Origin: an uncultured Pirellula sp.
GTDB taxonomy: Bacteria > Planctomycetota > Planctomycetia > Pirellulales > Pirellulaceae
Reading direction: 5' to 3'
Assembly (NCBI GenBank): GCA_903858115.1
Contig: CAIOHR010000114.1
Coordinates: 1 to 64,000, forward strand
Length of the DNA stretch: 64,000 nucleotides
The position numbers and the translations under genes were made by a program. This document shows, one piece after another, positions 17,494 through 26,220 of this stretch. Position 1 is the first letter of the stretch; each line of letters opens with the position of its first letter. Below the pieces are notes generated by a model. That model had not been told where the DNA came from, ran no database searches, and saw only the letters and a list, made by a program, of their open reading frames with translations.

Positions 17494-18179
17494 CGACTTG
17501 GAACCACCCACAAATCTCCCAGAATAATAAGTTCATCTTTCACGCCAACCGCTCCCATCATCTTGCTAAATGGTTTGATACCGTAATCCGACTGCAAAAT
17601 CTTGAAGGCCCCTCGTATGTGGTGCCAACCATCTTTTTCCTCTAGGTCACATCGAATCTGAATGTGCTTTTTTGTCTCATGGAGGACAAAATCCCCTTCA
17701 ATCACGTATTCAGGGAGGTCTCGTTTGCTCTTTTTGTCACTAGAAACCAGAGTCGCATTCTCAAGTCGCGCTTCAGGAAAACGGTTCACGCTGAGAATCT
17801 CTTTACCTAGCATATTATCGTTCACCTTTTTTCGAGTCGCTTCGTCCGTTTCGCCTGATAGGCCAAGATACTTCCGGGCCGTAAGCGTATCGGCGTCAAA
17901 TGACTTCATATCGAAGACCAGTGAAGATTTCTGTCCATTCGTGGTAAACAATTGTCCAGTTTTCAATTTGCCCTCGACCGCATGTTGGTGTCCAGCCAGA
18001 CCAGACTTATCCACGAAGATAAAAACACGACTAAACTGAGTATTTACTTCGCCAGGTTTTGCGGCAACATTCGGGCTTTGAGAGGCAGGTTCCTGCGAAA
18101 TGCCTCGATTCGCGAGAACCAGGCACACGATGCATGCGATAGATGCGCATTGAAAACAATTCATGAAGTTTCGGCTCAC
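17490..18179 (-). CDS. Secreted YceI-like lipid-binding protein
   Basis: A 229-residue protein with a signal peptide (VSRNFMNCFQCASIACIVCLVLANRGISQ) and a YceI-type body: VFIFVDKSGLAGHQHAVEGKLKTG, then segments with DMKSFDAD and MLGKEILSVNRFPEARLENATLV, and ILQSDYGIKPFSKMMGAVGVKDELIILGDLWV. YceI proteins are periplasmic lipocalin-like barrels; a Thermus member binds polyisoprenoid. The GTG start at 18179 was chosen because AAAGGAA (18185-18191) lies just upstream and it begins the signal peptide. The gene opens the leftward arm of the PKS cluster, divergent from the exporter with 113 bp between starts, so it may carry the hydrophobic product in the periplasm. Confidence 0.82.
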   Translation of the reverse strand: MSRNFMNCFQCASIACIVCLVLANRGISQEPASQSPNVAAKPGEVNTQFSRVFIFVDKSGLAGHQHAVEGKLKTGQLFTTNGQKSSLVFDMKSFDADTLTARKYLGLSGETDEATRKKVNDNMLGKEILSVNRFPEARLENATLVSSDKKSKRDLPEYVIEGDFVLHETKKHIQIRCDLEEKDGWHHIRGAFKILQSDYGIKPFSKMMGAVGVKDELIILGDLWVVPSR

Positions 18180-18292
18180 AGCGATTCCTTTCGTTCGATA
18201 CAATGCAGCCATGATTGGTTGCATATCTTCCATTACAACTTAGTTCATAGCAAACGATAGGCCAAATCATCGCTGATTCGATTCTTCTCCGT
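18180..18292. promoter_or_regulatory. Divergent promoter region of the PKS cluster
   Basis: This 113-bp gap separates the two arms of the cluster and should contain both promoters. Two ribosome-binding candidates are visible on the minus strand (AAAGGAA at 18185-18191). On the plus strand no Shine-Dalgarno precedes the exporter. No operator palindrome was recognised. Confidence 0.5.
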
Positions 18293-20575
18293 TTGTCACG
18301 ACTTTCGCTTGCTATCGCATTGCTGGCACTTCCCTTCGGTATTTTCGCCGTGGTGAATCTACCGATGGGCTCTGCTGGTGTTCACCAATGGCTTCCAGAA
18401 GGAAGATTAGAACGTCTAAGGTACGAAGCATTCGCGAAGAACTTTGGCACAGACCAAGTGGTGCTGATTTCTTGGGAGAAGTGCGCCATCGATGACCCGA
18501 GACTGGCCGCATTTCAAGAGCGTATCGTTCGTCTTCCAGAATACGCTTCGTGGTTCACAAAGCTGGAAGCTACTGATTCCGTTGTTGCTTCGCTCATGCA
18601 GCCACCCTTGAGACTGACCGAGGAAGAGGCCAAATCTAGACTGCGCGGTGTCCTCTGTGGAAACGATGATACTGCATGCGTTGTACTAGGTGTTACCGAG
18701 GAAGGGGTTCGGTCACATAAGAAAGTAGTCGATGCTATCCGAACGGTCTCGGATGAAGTCAGTGATTTAGGGCGAGAACAACTTCGAATGGTCGGGACCG
18801 TTTTCGAAGCCTACGCGGTGGATGAGGCAGCCGAGGCGAGCTTACAAAAGCTTGTCCTTCCGTCGTCAATCTTGGGGTTCGTATTGTCCGCGCTATGTCT
18901 TGGAAGTATTCGAGGCGCGTTGCTAGTCTTGATGATCGCGTCGTTTGGACAATTGATTGCGATAGGATTAGTTTTCTACACCGGCAACCAATTCAGCGCG
19001 GTTCTCATCGTGTTGCCAACGCTGGTTTTCATGCTGACGTTGTCAGGTGCCATCCATCTCGTGAACTATTTTTTCGAAGATCATACCGAACGTTTTCCTA
19101 GCATCAGCGATCGCGGCACCCGATCGATTGTGATCGGATGGCAACCATGCTTGCTTTCCAGCGCAACAACGATGCTCGGGATGGGATCCCTCGTGACTAG
19201 CCAGTTAGCACCGGTCCGTCAGTTCGGGATTTTCTCAGCAATAAGCCTAGGAGTTGCGACAGCGTTTTTGTTGTTGGTCTTCCCATCCGTGGCTAGTTGG
19301 ATTTTTGGATCGAGCGGTTCGCGACTCGTGCCTTCCCACGGGGATCGATCCGTATCTACGGCATCGAGAGAACGCAATAAGTCATGGATATTTTTTCCAG
19401 TCTCATTGCAAATCGCTTACACGAATTGGGTCGGACGATGGTCTTCAGGGATCGTCGTTGTTAGCTTGCTGCTGATTGGCGGGACTTCTTGCGGACTCTA
19501 CTACTTGCGATCGTCGACGAAGTTCTGCGATATGTTTCCGGAATCGAGCCGGACCAACTCCGATATGCGATGGTTCGAAGCTCACGTTGGCCCCATTGCC
19601 ACGGTTGAAGTGCTAATCCATTTTCGCGATGGTTCTCGTGAAAGTCTCTTGAATCAAGTTCGCTGGATACAAGCGATTAACGAGTCGTTGGAAGAAAACC
19701 AAACCGTAGGTGGCGTTTTCTCGGTCGCGACTTTTGTTCCGAATTGGCCAAAAGGCTCCAACGTACGAGCGGCGGTCGTTCGTTCCGTTCTGAAAAACAG
19801 GATAGATTCCGGTTTGGAGGAATTTGCTTCAAAAGGGCTGGTGCATACGGACTCTGATGGAAGAACTTGGCGATTGATGGCCAAAGTATCCGCGGTCTCC
19901 AAAAGTAGTTATGGCGAGATGACCGAGTCTATCCGCAAGACCGTAATGGATACGATGCATTCTGAGCCAAACGGCACAATCCAAAAGCCCGACAATGCGG
20001 AGTTTACTGGACTATCACCCGTCATGAACGATACGCAAATTGCACTTCTTCAAGATTTGGGACTGAGCTTCCTTTCTGCATTCTTGTTGATCACTCCCGT
20101 CATGATGTGGATGGTTAGTAGTATTCGTGGTGGTTTGCTGATCATGCTTCCCAACATCTTCCCGGTGACCTTTGCCTTTGGCATGATGGGGTGGCTCGGA
20201 TTATCTCTCGATATCGCTGGCATTCTTACAGCCAGCGTAGCGCTTGGGATTGCAGTAGATGACACGCTCCACTTCGTTTCGTGGTACAAACGCGAACTGG
20301 ACGCAGGGCTTTCGCGTCTCGAAGCTGTGAAACAAACCTACGTTGCATGTGGAAATGCGATGCTACACACCACGATTATCTCTTGCTCAGCGATGATTCC
20401 ATTTATATTTTCCGAATTCATTCCAACCGGTCAATTTGCGAAGTTGATGGTGGTAATGTTGGTTGGTGCTATCGTAGGGGATCTCGTGATGCTCCCAGCA
20501 CTATTGCTGTCTCCGCTTGGCAAAGTAATCGCGTCACGAAACAAATCCGCTCAACCACTCAATGGTGCGGCATGA
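18293..20575 (+). CDS. MMPL/RND superfamily lipid exporter
   Basis: A 760-residue RND-superfamily transporter. The N-terminal helix and periplasmic loop precede a first helix bundle (about 200-340: SSILGFVLSALCLGSIRGALLVLMIASFG, VLPTLVFMLTLSGAIHLVNYF). After a second loop comes a second bundle (about 590-750, with ASVALGIAVDDTLHFVSWYKREL). The GxxxDD and H/S pair in the fourth helix of each half are typical of MMPL/HAE3 proteins that move lipids or hopanoids by proton motive force. No ATG fits: a TTG at 18293 is the first start after an in-frame stop at 18248-18250, so the N-terminus is uncertain. The stop overlaps the next methyltransferase by ATGA. It likely exports the cluster's lipid product. 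Confidence 0.88.
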   Translation: MSRLSLAIALLALPFGIFAVVNLPMGSAGVHQWLPEGRLERLRYEAFAKNFGTDQVVLISWEKCAIDDPRLAAFQERIVRLPEYASWFTKLEATDSVVASLMQPPLRLTEEEAKSRLRGVLCGNDDTACVVLGVTEEGVRSHKKVVDAIRTVSDEVSDLGREQLRMVGTVFEAYAVDEAAEASLQKLVLPSSILGFVLSALCLGSIRGALLVLMIASFGQLIAIGLVFYTGNQFSAVLIVLPTLVFMLTLSGAIHLVNYFFEDHTERFPSISDRGTRSIVIGWQPCLLSSATTMLGMGSLVTSQLAPVRQFGIFSAISLGVATAFLLLVFPSVASWIFGSSGSRLVPSHGDRSVSTASRERNKSWIFFPVSLQIAYTNWVGRWSSGIVVVSLLLIGGTSCGLYYLRSSTKFCDMFPESSRTNSDMRWFEAHVGPIATVEVLIHFRDGSRESLLNQVRWIQAINESLEENQTVGGVFSVATFVPNWPKGSNVRAAVVRSVLKNRIDSGLEEFASKGLVHTDSDGRTWRLMAKVSAVSKSSYGEMTESIRKTVMDTMHSEPNGTIQKPDNAEFTGLSPVMNDTQIALLQDLGLSFLSAFLLITPVMMWMVSSIRGGLLIMLPNIFPVTFAFGMMGWLGLSLDIAGILTASVALGIAVDDTLHFVSWYKRELDAGLSRLEAVKQTYVACGNAMLHTTIISCSAMIPFIFSEFIPTGQFAKLMVVMLVGAIVGDLVMLPALLLSPLGKVIASRNKSAQPLNGAA

Positions 20576-21324
20576 AGAATCGCCATATCGTACCGGAACT
20601 GATGGACGATCCGCAGCTAGACCATCACGAACACCAAAGGGCACTAGCTGGTTTGCGGCGCATCAATCGTTTGTGTGGTACCGGCCGACAAATTGCGAAT
20701 TGCATCCGCTCGGCGTTTGACAAAAATCGCTGGGGAGAGATAAGAATTCTGGACCTGGGGTGCGGAAGCGGTGATGTCGCTTTAGACGTCACGGTTCGCC
20801 TGCAGCAGAAGCATAGAGTCTGCACGACGGGTTGGGATATGAGCCCGATCGCCATCGAAGCGGCCAATCGCAGTTTGTTGGCACACCATTTGCATTCTCA
20901 GTTGGTTCAAACAGTGACTTTTGAGCAACGAAACGCTTTAGTAGAGACCAACGCTTTGCAAGAGAGTGAGAATCCTCAGACTGAAACCCCTTCAAAACGA
21001 TTTGACGTCGTCTATTGCACTTTATTTATGCATCACTTCGCCAACGAGCAATCGGTCGAGCTATTGAGGGCGATGAAGCGACTCTCGAAGGGGATTGTTA
21101 TCGTGGACGATTTGAAACGAACACACCTTGGTTGGTGGCTCGCGAAAATGGGTTGTCATTTGCTTTCTCGATCGCCGGTAGTTCACTTCGATGGACCGCA
21201 GTCTGTTCGGGCCGCTTACACTGTCAATGAATTGCTTCGAGTCGCCGACGAAGCAGGACTGAAGGATGCAGAAATCAAGCATCATTGGCCTGAGAGATTT
21301 CTCTGTACCTGGAACGCCGTATGA
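20572..21324 (+). CDS. SAM-dependent methyltransferase of the PKS cluster
   Basis: A 250-residue class I methyltransferase. Motif I is RILDLGCGSGDVAL (about 58-71) and the post-motif region is VYCTLFMHHFANEQSVELLRAM. It starts with an ATG overlapping the exporter stop (ATGA) and ends overlapping the next start (ATGA), so it is translationally coupled on both sides. Methyltransferases of this kind with a flavoprotein and a type III PKS form the operons known for phenolic lipids (srsABC in Streptomyces). The likely substrate is the alkylresorcinol or alkylpyrone ring, or a hydroxylated derivative; the site is not deducible. Confidence 0.85.
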   Translation: MKNRHIVPELMDDPQLDHHEHQRALAGLRRINRLCGTGRQIANCIRSAFDKNRWGEIRILDLGCGSGDVALDVTVRLQQKHRVCTTGWDMSPIAIEAANRSLLAHHLHSQLVQTVTFEQRNALVETNALQESENPQTETPSKRFDVVYCTLFMHHFANEQSVELLRAMKRLSKGIVIVDDLKRTHLGWWLAKMGCHLLSRSPVVHFDGPQSVRAAYTVNELLRVADEAGLKDAEIKHHWPERFLCTWNAV

Positions 21325-22532
21325 TCACGCCCGGAGGCCGAACCGTCCAAGAAGGTCGTCTACGCAACATCGAGGGGAAAGTCTTCGATCTGGTCATCGT
21401 GGGTGCCGGCGTCGCTGGTGCATCCGCTGCCATTCTCGCTTCGCAGCGCGGACTATCTGCTCTATTGGTGGAATCGCAATTTTTCCCTCGCGATAAAGTT
21501 TGCGGTGGATGCCTGAATCAACGCGCACAATGCTTTTTGCAAAGCATCGGACTTTACGACAATATCAAATCTGCTGGTGCGTTGGTTATCGATCGACTGC
21601 ACGTTCAGATTAACAAATACTCTTCGCAATGGGATGTGCCATCCATGCTAAGCGTCCGGCGTTCAACGCTTGACCAGATGCTTGTCGATCATGCGGAGCA
21701 TTGCGGCGCGACGTTTGTCGATGGAACACGAGCAAAGATTCAGTCGATCGACTCAGAGTCGAACAGCCAACACCGTGTTGTACTACTCAAGGGTACAAGC
21801 AACACAACAGAGCCTGTTTCTGTACTGGGCAAGAGGATCGTGGTTGCGTCAGGATTATCGCGATCTTCGCTTCCCATTTCCGAAGAGTGGCCCGCCTCTG
21901 TGATGGAAAATTCACGCATCGGATTGCATACGTTGATTCCTCGCGACGAGGTTCCGGAGTCGTTGGCGTCGAGCGTACTTGGGGATAAGCCTCTACTCCA
22001 TATGTTGGTAGGCTCTGCTGGTTATCTAGGGATATGCGATACAGATGGAGGCTACGTAGATTTGGCGGCCGCGATGGATCCATCTGCTGTTCGCGTTGCA
22101 AAGGATGTTGGCGCGACGGTTCAGCAACTGCTTCGAGAATGTGGAGTGGACAGTGACTTTGTCCGAGATTTGAATTGGCAATCGACTCCCCATTTGACGA
22201 GACAGTCCGAATGTGTCGCAAAGCAGAATATTTTCTTGTTAGGGGATGCCACAGGGTACGTCGAGCCTTTTACTGGCGAGGGAATGTCCTGGGCCTTGAA
22301 GGGGGCAGAAGCTTTGGTGCCTTTGCTTTACCAAGCAAACCTTAGCTCTGATACAGAAACCGCAGAGAAAGAATGGAACTTATGGATAACCAAACATCGC
22401 AATCATCGGCAGCGGATCAGTCGCTGGGTTGCCCGACAGTCTCGCCAAGCCGAGCGAGCAAAGTGGGTCTTGAGGATGTGCGATTGGGTGCCACCCATCA
22501 GAAACCGGCTTTTGCATTCGATCATGACGTAG
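21321..22532 (+). CDS. FAD-dependent oxidoreductase (geranylgeranyl reductase / aromatic hydroxylase family)
   Basis: A 403-residue flavoprotein. FAD-binding GAGVAG (28-33) follows VFDLVIVG; PRDKVCGGCLN (about 56-66) and FLLGDATGYVEPFTGEGMSWAL (about 300) are the typical motifs of the geranylgeranyl-reductase-like group of p-hydroxybenzoate hydroxylase relatives. In phenolic-lipid operons a flavoprotein hydroxylase oxidises the alkylresorcinol ring, giving a quinone-type product; that is the most likely role here. A reductase role on an isoprenoid chain cannot be excluded. The gene begins in the stop of the methyltransferase and its 3' end overlaps the longest possible PKS frame by 160 bp. 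Confidence 0.87.
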   Translation: MITPGGRTVQEGRLRNIEGKVFDLVIVGAGVAGASAAILASQRGLSALLVESQFFPRDKVCGGCLNQRAQCFLQSIGLYDNIKSAGALVIDRLHVQINKYSSQWDVPSMLSVRRSTLDQMLVDHAEHCGATFVDGTRAKIQSIDSESNSQHRVVLLKGTSNTTEPVSVLGKRIVVASGLSRSSLPISEEWPASVMENSRIGLHTLIPRDEVPESLASSVLGDKPLLHMLVGSAGYLGICDTDGGYVDLAAAMDPSAVRVAKDVGATVQQLLRECGVDSDFVRDLNWQSTPHLTRQSECVAKQNIFLLGDATGYVEPFTGEGMSWALKGAEALVPLLYQANLSSDTETAEKEWNLWITKHRNHRQRISRWVARQSRQAERAKWVLRMCDWVPPIRNRLLHSIMT

Positions 22533-23665
22533 TCACACCAGTTCTATTTGCAGGAGCAACAGCAGTTCCGGAGCATTCGATCCTGCAATCGGATTCTGCG
22601 ATCTTAGCACAATCGATTGGAATCACGCGACGCTGGCGCGATGCATTGCCTGCTTTGTACAAGAAGTCAGGTGTCGAGCGACGAGGCAGCGTGCTTCTCC
22701 AACAGGAGTCAGGCGAGCCCGAACTGCGGCAATCGTTTTATGCGAAAGCCAGCGACAGTCACCCCTCCGGACCGAGCACTGCCCAGCGCATGCAAGCCTA
22801 TCGCGAATTTGCTGCACCATTGCTGACGAAGGCCTGTGAGCAAACGCTCGCGGTTTCCGGAATGGCAGCCCGACGAGTCACCCATCTTGTGACAGTCTCT
22901 TGTACTGGTTTCTCCGCTCCAGGAATTGATCATGAGTTGATCGAGAGACTGGGCTTGTCTCCATCGGTACAAAGGACGCATGTTGGTTTTATGGGGTGTC
23001 ACGGATTGCTGAATGGGCTGCGCGTCGCGGGTGCGATTGCCAACGGTGACAGAAATGCGATCGTCCTAGTGGGCGCCGTGGAATTGTGCAGTATTCATCA
23101 GCAGTTTTCTGAGGATCCACAACAACTGGTGGCAAATGCGCTTTTCGCGGATGGCGCAGCAAGTTTTCTGGTGGCAGCCACTGATGATTCCGATCTACTC
23201 GAGCCTTCAAAGTATGCATGGAAACTGCGGTCTAGTTTCTCGTACAAGATTCCAAACACCAATCAGATGATGGGTTGGGAAATCGGCGACTATGGTTTTC
23301 GGATGTCGCTATCTCCCGAAGTTCCTGGCATCGTTGAAAGCGTACTGCGAGAAGCACTTGTTGGTTGGCTAGCGGAGAACGACCGAGATCTTTCGCATGT
23401 CAACGTATGGGCCGTACATCCTGGTGGACCGAGGATTATTGATGCTGTTGAATCTGCCCTGAGCCTCCAGCCTGCCAGTTTATCTGCTTCGCGTTCCGTG
23501 CTTCGAAACTACGGAAACATGTCGTCCCCGACGGTTGCATTCGTACTGAACGAATGCGTTCGGGTTGATTCTGAAATTGAGACGTGTGTCGTTCTCGGCT
23601 TCGGCCCAGGTCTCTCTGTCGAGGCAATGCTACTGACTCGTTCCTTTAGAAACATCGTTGACTAG
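22373..23665 (+). CDS. Type III polyketide synthase (chalcone/stilbene synthase family)
   Basis: A frame of 430 residues with the complete triad of type III PKS: Cys177 in VSCTGFSAPGID, His349 in AVHPGGPRI, and Asn382 in RNYGNMSSPTV. GFGPGLSVEAM closes the active site. The family extends an acyl-CoA starter with malonyl-CoA; bacterial lipid-type members make alkylresorcinols or alkylpyrones from long acyl starters. The start is uncertain. The ATG at 22373 lies deep in the flavoprotein gene; GTG at 22463 or 22478 would give about 400 or 395 residues, nearer the family norm, and I favour these. The stop TAG shares the palindrome CTAG with the convergent DUF3088 gene. Planctomycete operons of this composition have, as I recall, been linked to alkylresorcinols; that literature should be checked. 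Confidence 0.92.
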   Translation: MELMDNQTSQSSAADQSLGCPTVSPSRASKVGLEDVRLGATHQKPAFAFDHDVVTPVLFAGATAVPEHSILQSDSAILAQSIGITRRWRDALPALYKKSGVERRGSVLLQQESGEPELRQSFYAKASDSHPSGPSTAQRMQAYREFAAPLLTKACEQTLAVSGMAARRVTHLVTVSCTGFSAPGIDHELIERLGLSPSVQRTHVGFMGCHGLLNGLRVAGAIANGDRNAIVLVGAVELCSIHQQFSEDPQQLVANALFADGAASFLVAATDDSDLLEPSKYAWKLRSSFSYKIPNTNQMMGWEIGDYGFRMSLSPEVPGIVESVLREALVGWLAENDRDLSHVNVWAVHPGGPRIIDAVESALSLQPASLSASRSVLRNYGNMSSPTVAFVLNECVRVDSEIETCVVLGFGPGLSVEAMLLTRSFRNIVD

Positions 23666-24009
23666 TGAGGTCGCGAGACACGTTCCGTGTAGGACCAGTA
23701 GTTCGCTATTGCCTTGGCACCAGAAATGAAACTCTTACCATTGGCATGACCCGTCACGTAGGCTAATGCATCCATCGCGGGAGGCTTGTCCAAGATAAGT
23801 ACAGGACATCCTTGATGCTTTTCTCCCAAAAGTTCTACGATGTCATTGCGTGGGCGGGGAAAATCAACATACCGAACATCCAACTTGTGTCTTAACTTCG
23901 GGAAGTAGGACAAGACGCCAGAGATCTGTGCGCAGTCGGGGCAGAAATAGGGAGCACCTGCTCCATCCATGAAGTCTTCCTTGAGTAAAAAGAGAATATC
24001 TCGTGCCAT
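23662..24009 (-). CDS. DUF3088 family thioredoxin-fold protein
   Basis: A 115-residue protein beginning at MARDILFLLKEDFMDG with AGGAC (24016-24020) upstream. YFCPDCAQ (about 22-29), YVDFPRPR and GCPVLILD match the DUF3088 family, a small thioredoxin-like group with a CPxC-type motif (here CPDC) but no established function. It is convergent with the PKS gene and its stop codon shares the CTAG at 23662-23665. It could be a redox partner, but nothing ties it to the cluster except position. Confidence 0.85.
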   Translation of the reverse strand: MARDILFLLKEDFMDGAGAPYFCPDCAQISGVLSYFPKLRHKLDVRYVDFPRPRNDIVELLGEKHQGCPVLILDKPPAMDALAYVTGHANGKSFISGAKAIANYWSYTERVSRPH

Positions 24010-24146
24010 GCTTGAGTCCTCGTCGTATGTTGTGTTCGAATGATTGGGTAGATGACCAGAGCGATAAATCGCCTGCTTCCATAGCAAGTAGCTTACTCAA
24101 TTTCAGAACGGCGGAAAACCATCTATCTCTGTCACACATGCCAAAG

Positions 24147-25454
24147 CTATGTTGACAATTGCGACTCTACCATGGTTGCGAGCATCCACAATTGAAACAA
24201 TTGGCCCATGTGGAGCTCATCGATTCTTGGCAGTACCAAATTAGCTGCTGCGCCTTTTCGATTTTCGGACGCCAATTCTTCCTGCAACGCCTGTGTGTAG
24301 GAGCGCGGGGTCGTCGAGCTGGATTGGAACGTCAATGTGTCGAAACGCCATTGCTCGGTGAAGATGTTGACAATCGAATCACACGGATCTTCCGTCATGA
24401 GGGAATGAGCGACATAGTGTAACTCAGAACTATGGAAAGACGGTTTTTCTTGCCTAGTCTTGGATGTGTTCGCATTTTCCGCTGAAAATTGTTCATACCA
24501 TTTTCCAAATGACAAAAGGGATTTACTCCAAAGACGGACGACTCTCCCACGTGCTCCCTTTTTTTGACGAAGCAATTGACTAAACGCTACCAATTGTAGT
24601 ACCAAATTCTCTTTCGCTGCGACCGTTTTGAAATGTTGTGTCATGTATGTCGCACCAGCTAGCAACTCCATCACGTTGATACCCACGATTGCAGCCGGCA
24701 ACAATCCTATCGGAGAAAAAAGGGAGAATGGCCCTTGAAGATTGGCAGGGACGGTAAACAAATCGCCCCCTAAGCTTGATAAGTTCTCGTCGTAGTGAGA
24801 TTGTTTCTTCCAGGAGACAATTGCGGTGAGCTCTGCGAGTTTTTGCTGGTCGTCCGCAACGGACTTCGCGAGCGCCTTGGACAAATGGAAAAAAGCGGCA
24901 TTTGTTTGCGCGATCCGTTGATTCTTATCGTTTGGGTCAGTCATCAACAACGCCCATCGATCGAATTCGTCCGCGACCACTTGTTCCTTATGGACTTCAA
25001 GCAGGTGCAATAAGCCCTGCAAAGAGTCGTTATCGAAACTGTCCCCTTCGAAATAGACCCGTGGCTTGCAACCTCGATCCGCGCGACTCAGCTCGTTCCA
25101 ATAGGGTTGACAACATGAATCAGCCATCGCCTTGGCGCCAGTGCAAGCACTTCCGCACCCAAGGATCACAACCCGATCGACCAGGGAGTGCCATCGATTC
25201 GCCCGTTTGAAGACTCGGCCAAGCTGACTGTTCGTTCGAGACTGCGCATATTCGTGCAGGGAGCGTTCCGGGAATCCAATAAATGCGAACTCAAGCGTAT
25301 CGTCACTCTTCGTCATTGACGAGAGTACGGAATGTCGAACCCCTTCCAAATCCGCAAAAGCCGTGTCGATCTGCGACTGCCGGATACCACTATTCAACAA
25401 TATTTCCAAATACTCAAACCGAATGGGAAAAAGTGTGTTCTTCCTAAGCTTCAT
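24147..25454 (-). CDS. Glucose-6-phosphate isomerase homologue lacking key catalytic segments
   Basis: A 435-residue protein that aligns by eye with bacterial phosphoglucose isomerase. VDRVVILGCGSACTGAKAM (about 92-110) occupies the first SIS loop, RVYFEGDSFDNDS (131-144) follows, LFTVPANLQGPFSLFSPIGLLPAAI is the conserved centre (232-256), and ELHMGQLFQLWMLATMVES is near the end. Two expected elements are missing. The phosphate loop SKSGGT-type sequence is replaced by TDPNDKNQRIAQTN (172-185), and the protein stops right after MLATMVESQLST, so the C-terminal FDQPGVE..K block with the catalytic Lys is absent. No frameshifted continuation was seen in the 140 bp downstream. It is therefore probably a pseudoenzyme with a kept fold or a decaying paralogue. 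The start has GGAGAGA directly upstream. Confidence 0.75.
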   Translation of the reverse strand: MKLRKNTLFPIRFEYLEILLNSGIRQSQIDTAFADLEGVRHSVLSSMTKSDDTLEFAFIGFPERSLHEYAQSRTNSQLGRVFKRANRWHSLVDRVVILGCGSACTGAKAMADSCCQPYWNELSRADRGCKPRVYFEGDSFDNDSLQGLLHLLEVHKEQVVADEFDRWALLMTDPNDKNQRIAQTNAAFFHLSKALAKSVADDQQKLAELTAIVSWKKQSHYDENLSSLGGDLFTVPANLQGPFSLFSPIGLLPAAIVGINVMELLAGATYMTQHFKTVAAKENLVLQLVAFSQLLRQKKGARGRVVRLWSKSLLSFGKWYEQFSAENANTSKTRQEKPSFHSSELHYVAHSLMTEDPCDSIVNIFTEQWRFDTLTFQSSSTTPRSYTQALQEELASENRKGAAANLVLPRIDELHMGQLFQLWMLATMVESQLST

Positions 25455-25644
25455 TCTCTCCGCACTTCGATTTCAAATGCTCTCACTTGTAAACGGAATC
25501 GAACGAACCGGGTCGCCGGCTCCTTTAACTGGATGATACAAGATAACCGGACCGGAGCGGGAATGATATCGATGTTTGCGGTTCATCGCAAACGGGGCAT
25601 TTCATGATTTGATTATCCGACGAAAGCTCTTATCGGTTCGCATT
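25455..25644. other. 190-bp intergenic region
   Basis: A small hairpin (GTTTGCG 25574-25580, CGCAAAC 25587-25593) lies in this gap between two leftward genes. No T-run follows on the minus strand. No gene is apparent. The gap probably carries the promoter of the isomerase-like gene. Confidence 0.4.
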
Positions 25645-26220
25645 TCAGTATATGCAAGCCTGACCTTGCCCCACAGGCAAAACCGATGCAATAACGTCCT
25701 GCCGTACAACTTGACCATATAGCTTCTCAATAGCCCATCCCATAAGGTCAATTGCCGCGAGACATCCAGCGGCCGTACCAATGTTTCCATGTGTGACCAG
25801 ATGCTTCGTAGTCTCAACCTCAACGCCAAAGCCTCTCAGTTCCTCAATGGCCGTGGGATATGTGGTCGCAGACATCCCCTCCAAAATGCCCAACGCAGCG
25901 AGAATCAAGGCACCTGAGCACATGGAACAAATGATTTGATTGTTTGGATCAAGTCGTAATTGCTTCAAGAAATGCTCATCTTTGATCAGATCGCGAGTAC
26001 CCGGCCCGCTAGAGAAATAGACGATATCAGCATGATTGCACTCTTCGACACCGCCGTGCATCGGCAACTCAAGACCGCAAACCGATCTGTGTTTTGGCGA
26101 TGGTCCGACAATTCTGACGCTAAATTCTTTATCTCGAAAACGAACTCGATTCAATAGGTCCCAGGGCAAAAACACGTCGACATCAGTGAATCGATCAAAG
26201 GCGACAATCACGGCTTTCAT
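25645..26220 (-). CDS. DJ-1/PfpI family protein
   Basis: A 191-residue class I glutamine amidotransferase-like protein starting at MKAVIVAFDRFTDVDVF. The nucleophile elbow is ICSMCSGALILAALG, with the catalytic Cys followed by SGA, and VYFSSGPGTRDL precedes it. The acidic residue typical of DJ-1 at the N-terminus is in the DVDVF region. Members include chaperones, isonitrile hydratases and proteases; the CSGA elbow and length fit the ThiJ/isonitrile hydratase-like branch. The product may degrade or repair small metabolites. A GTG five codons upstream is an alternative start. It stands alone. Confidence 0.82.
   Translation of the reverse strand: MKAVIVAFDRFTDVDVFLPWDLLNRVRFRDKEFSVRIVGPSPKHRSVCGLELPMHGGVEECNHADIVYFSSGPGTRDLIKDEHFLKQLRLDPNNQIICSMCSGALILAALGILEGMSATTYPTAIEELRGFGVEVETTKHLVTHGNIGTAAGCLAAIDLMGWAIEKLYGQVVRQDVIASVLPVGQGQACIY

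Noticed and set aside
20281..20571. N-terminal extension of the 250-residue methyltransferase.
   Set aside because: This stretch is a shadow of the MMPL exporter gene; the ATGA overlap at 20572 gives a natural start.
25574..25593. Hairpin GTTTGCG/CGCAAAC considered as a terminator.
   Set aside because: No T-run on the transcribed strand and the arms are short.
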